Origin: Gloeomargaritales cyanobacterium VI4D9
Lineage (GTDB): Bacteria; Cyanobacteriota; Cyanobacteriia; Gloeomargaritales; Gloeomargaritaceae
Assembly: GCA_927797885.1 (NCBI GenBank)
Contig: OV696605.1
Coordinates: 2,703,157-2,767,156, forward strand
Reading direction: 5' to 3'
Length of the DNA stretch: 64,000 nucleotides
In this document: piece by piece, positions 63,282 through 64,000 of the stretch
Layout of the letters: every line of letters begins with the position of its first letter
Position numbering within the stretch: the first letter of the stretch is position 1
The notes under the pieces: generated by a model
Database searches by the model: none
Seen by the model: only the letters and a program-made list of their open reading frames with translations
What the model was told of the DNA's origin: nothing
Program-made: the position numbers and the translations under genes

Positions 63282-64000
63282 CCAGAAGTGTTGAAAGGTA
63301 GGTAAAGGCAGAAAAAGAGGGGTCAAAATATGGTATTCTAATTCATATAAACCAAAACATGAAACAACTATGAAATTCAATTCTTTTCCCGGGATTGTCA
63401 AATTTTTACTCAAAGACCTGCCAACTAATGATTATCCAGTTCTAAATTCTCGCTTATTTTGTTCAATCTGGTTTGCTGGCATTTTAGACAAAGGAATCAA
63501 CAGTTTACGGGACTTATTTTACCAATTAAATCATGCGGGCATTAAGGTTGACTTATCCACGTTTTCTAAGGCGAACAAGACAAGAGACCCACAAATTTTT
63601 ATGCATCTTTATCATAAATTATTGCATTATATTGAGGAAGCTCATCCTGAAAAGAGGTTGGTTTTATGTCCTTTTGATGCTACCGTAATACCGCTGATGA
63701 GTAAGTTATTTTGGCTCCAAGGCTATCGCCAAGTAAAGTTAATAACCACTTTGAATCAAGATACGAAATCTACTGGTCATTTAATTGTTAGTCCTGGACA
63801 GGCACATGAGATTAATTTTGGTGAAGATATTGTGAAAATGCTACCGGAAAATGGAGTCGCAGTCGGGGATAGAGGGTTTTGCAGTCACAAAGTATTTGAA
63901 CAATTTATCGAAAATGATGCCCTTTTTATTATCCGTATTAAGTCGAATTGGAAATGGGATGAAAACTATCATATCACCACAGAACGAGGTAAGGCGAGAG
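63282..64000 (+). mobile_element. IS4-type insertion sequence (left part)
   Basis: The outer end appears to be CCAGAAGTGTTGAAAGGTAG at 63282, 88 bp upstream of the transposase start. The same end occurs as the inverted repeat of the family F element at 34666-34859. The right end lies beyond the window. Confidence 0.65.
63370..64000 (+). CDS. IS4-type DDE transposase (N-terminal part)
   Basis: The gene runs off the right edge after 210 codons. The protein begins MKFNSFPGIVKFLLKDLPTN, and a helical N-terminal domain is followed by the DDE core. The first catalytic aspartate lies in LCPFDATVIPLMS near residue 115 and the second in VAVGDRGFCSHKVFEQFI near 174. The third acidic residue would be beyond the window. 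The frame is intact so far. Lower C content than in the neighbouring core genes fits recent arrival. Confidence 0.82.
   Translation, partial: MKFNSFPGIVKFLLKDLPTNDYPVLNSRLFCSIWFAGILDKGINSLRDLFYQLNHAGIKVDLSTFSKANKTRDPQIFMHLYHKLLHYIEEAHPEKRLVLCPFDATVIPLMSKLFWLQGYRQVKLITTLNQDTKSTGHLIVSPGQAHEINFGEDIVKMLPENGVAVGDRGFCSHKVFEQFIENDALFIIRIKSNWKWDENYHITTERGKAR

Noticed and set aside
63114-63413. A 99-codon minus-strand frame near the right end
   Set aside because: It is antisense to the start and leader of the IS4-type transposase gene and shows no family resemblance.

Overview
This window comes from a cyanobacterial chromosome. The lineage markers are a phycobilisome rod-core linker (cpcG), a CpcT-type bilin lyase, cyanobacterium-typical families (DUF6464, DUF2949, Uma2, a NurA-domain protein, an AI-2E/PerM transporter), an SmtA-type metallothionein and many cyanobacterial-style miniature repeats. 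The C- and G-rich coding style and compact gene order would fit a unicellular Synechococcus-like or Gloeomargarita-like organism, but I cannot name the species from sequence alone.

Layout. 1-12.3 kb is core chromosome: a partial LpxB-like gene, DUF4855, DUF6464-serS-permease, cpcG-amidase, a Ser/Thr kinase, a metallothionein/P-type ATPase pair under an SmtB-like operator, transaldolase-tadA and tRNA-Ala(GGC). 12.35-21.54 kb is an integrated element of about 9.2 kb. It starts in the 3' end of that tRNA gene and is bounded by a 25-bp direct repeat with two mismatches. It carries integrase, an AlpA-like regulator, a primase-helicase, a RusA resolvase, a terminase-small-subunit-like protein, a Rad52-like annealing protein, several unknown small genes and an RHH-like regulator. 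It has no capsid, portal, tail or large-terminase gene. This is the gene set of a phage satellite (PICI-like), and it is the most interesting system here.

21.8-33.7 kb returns to core genes: NurA, an HI0933 flavoprotein, an acyltransferase, murF, a GH57 branching enzyme, lepB, an atypical response regulator, DUF192 and a phosphohexomutase. About 33.7-38.5 kb is a zone of nested miniature elements around coaE, a DsrE-family gene and an IS5-family element whose transposase is itself split by a miniature element. 38.5-54.4 kb is dense core: phzF, a J-domain protein, hisZ, signalling proteins, cpcT-ruvA, cobA, an SPFH protein, bioF-cbiD, a CBS protein and glmS. 54.4-57.5 kb is an AT-richer accessory patch bracketed by inverted repeats, holding a Uma2 protein, a frameshifted HNH-type gene and a 5'-truncated DndA-like cysteine desulfurase. 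57.7-62.7 kb is core again, and the window ends inside an IS4-type transposase.

I distinguish at least seven miniature repeat families (A to G). Families A and B share termini with the resident IS5 element, and family F shares termini with the IS4 element. Two of these repeats supply the last codons and the stop codon of neighbouring genes. In coding regions, by contrast, genes overlap often, including five convergent pairs whose ends overlap.
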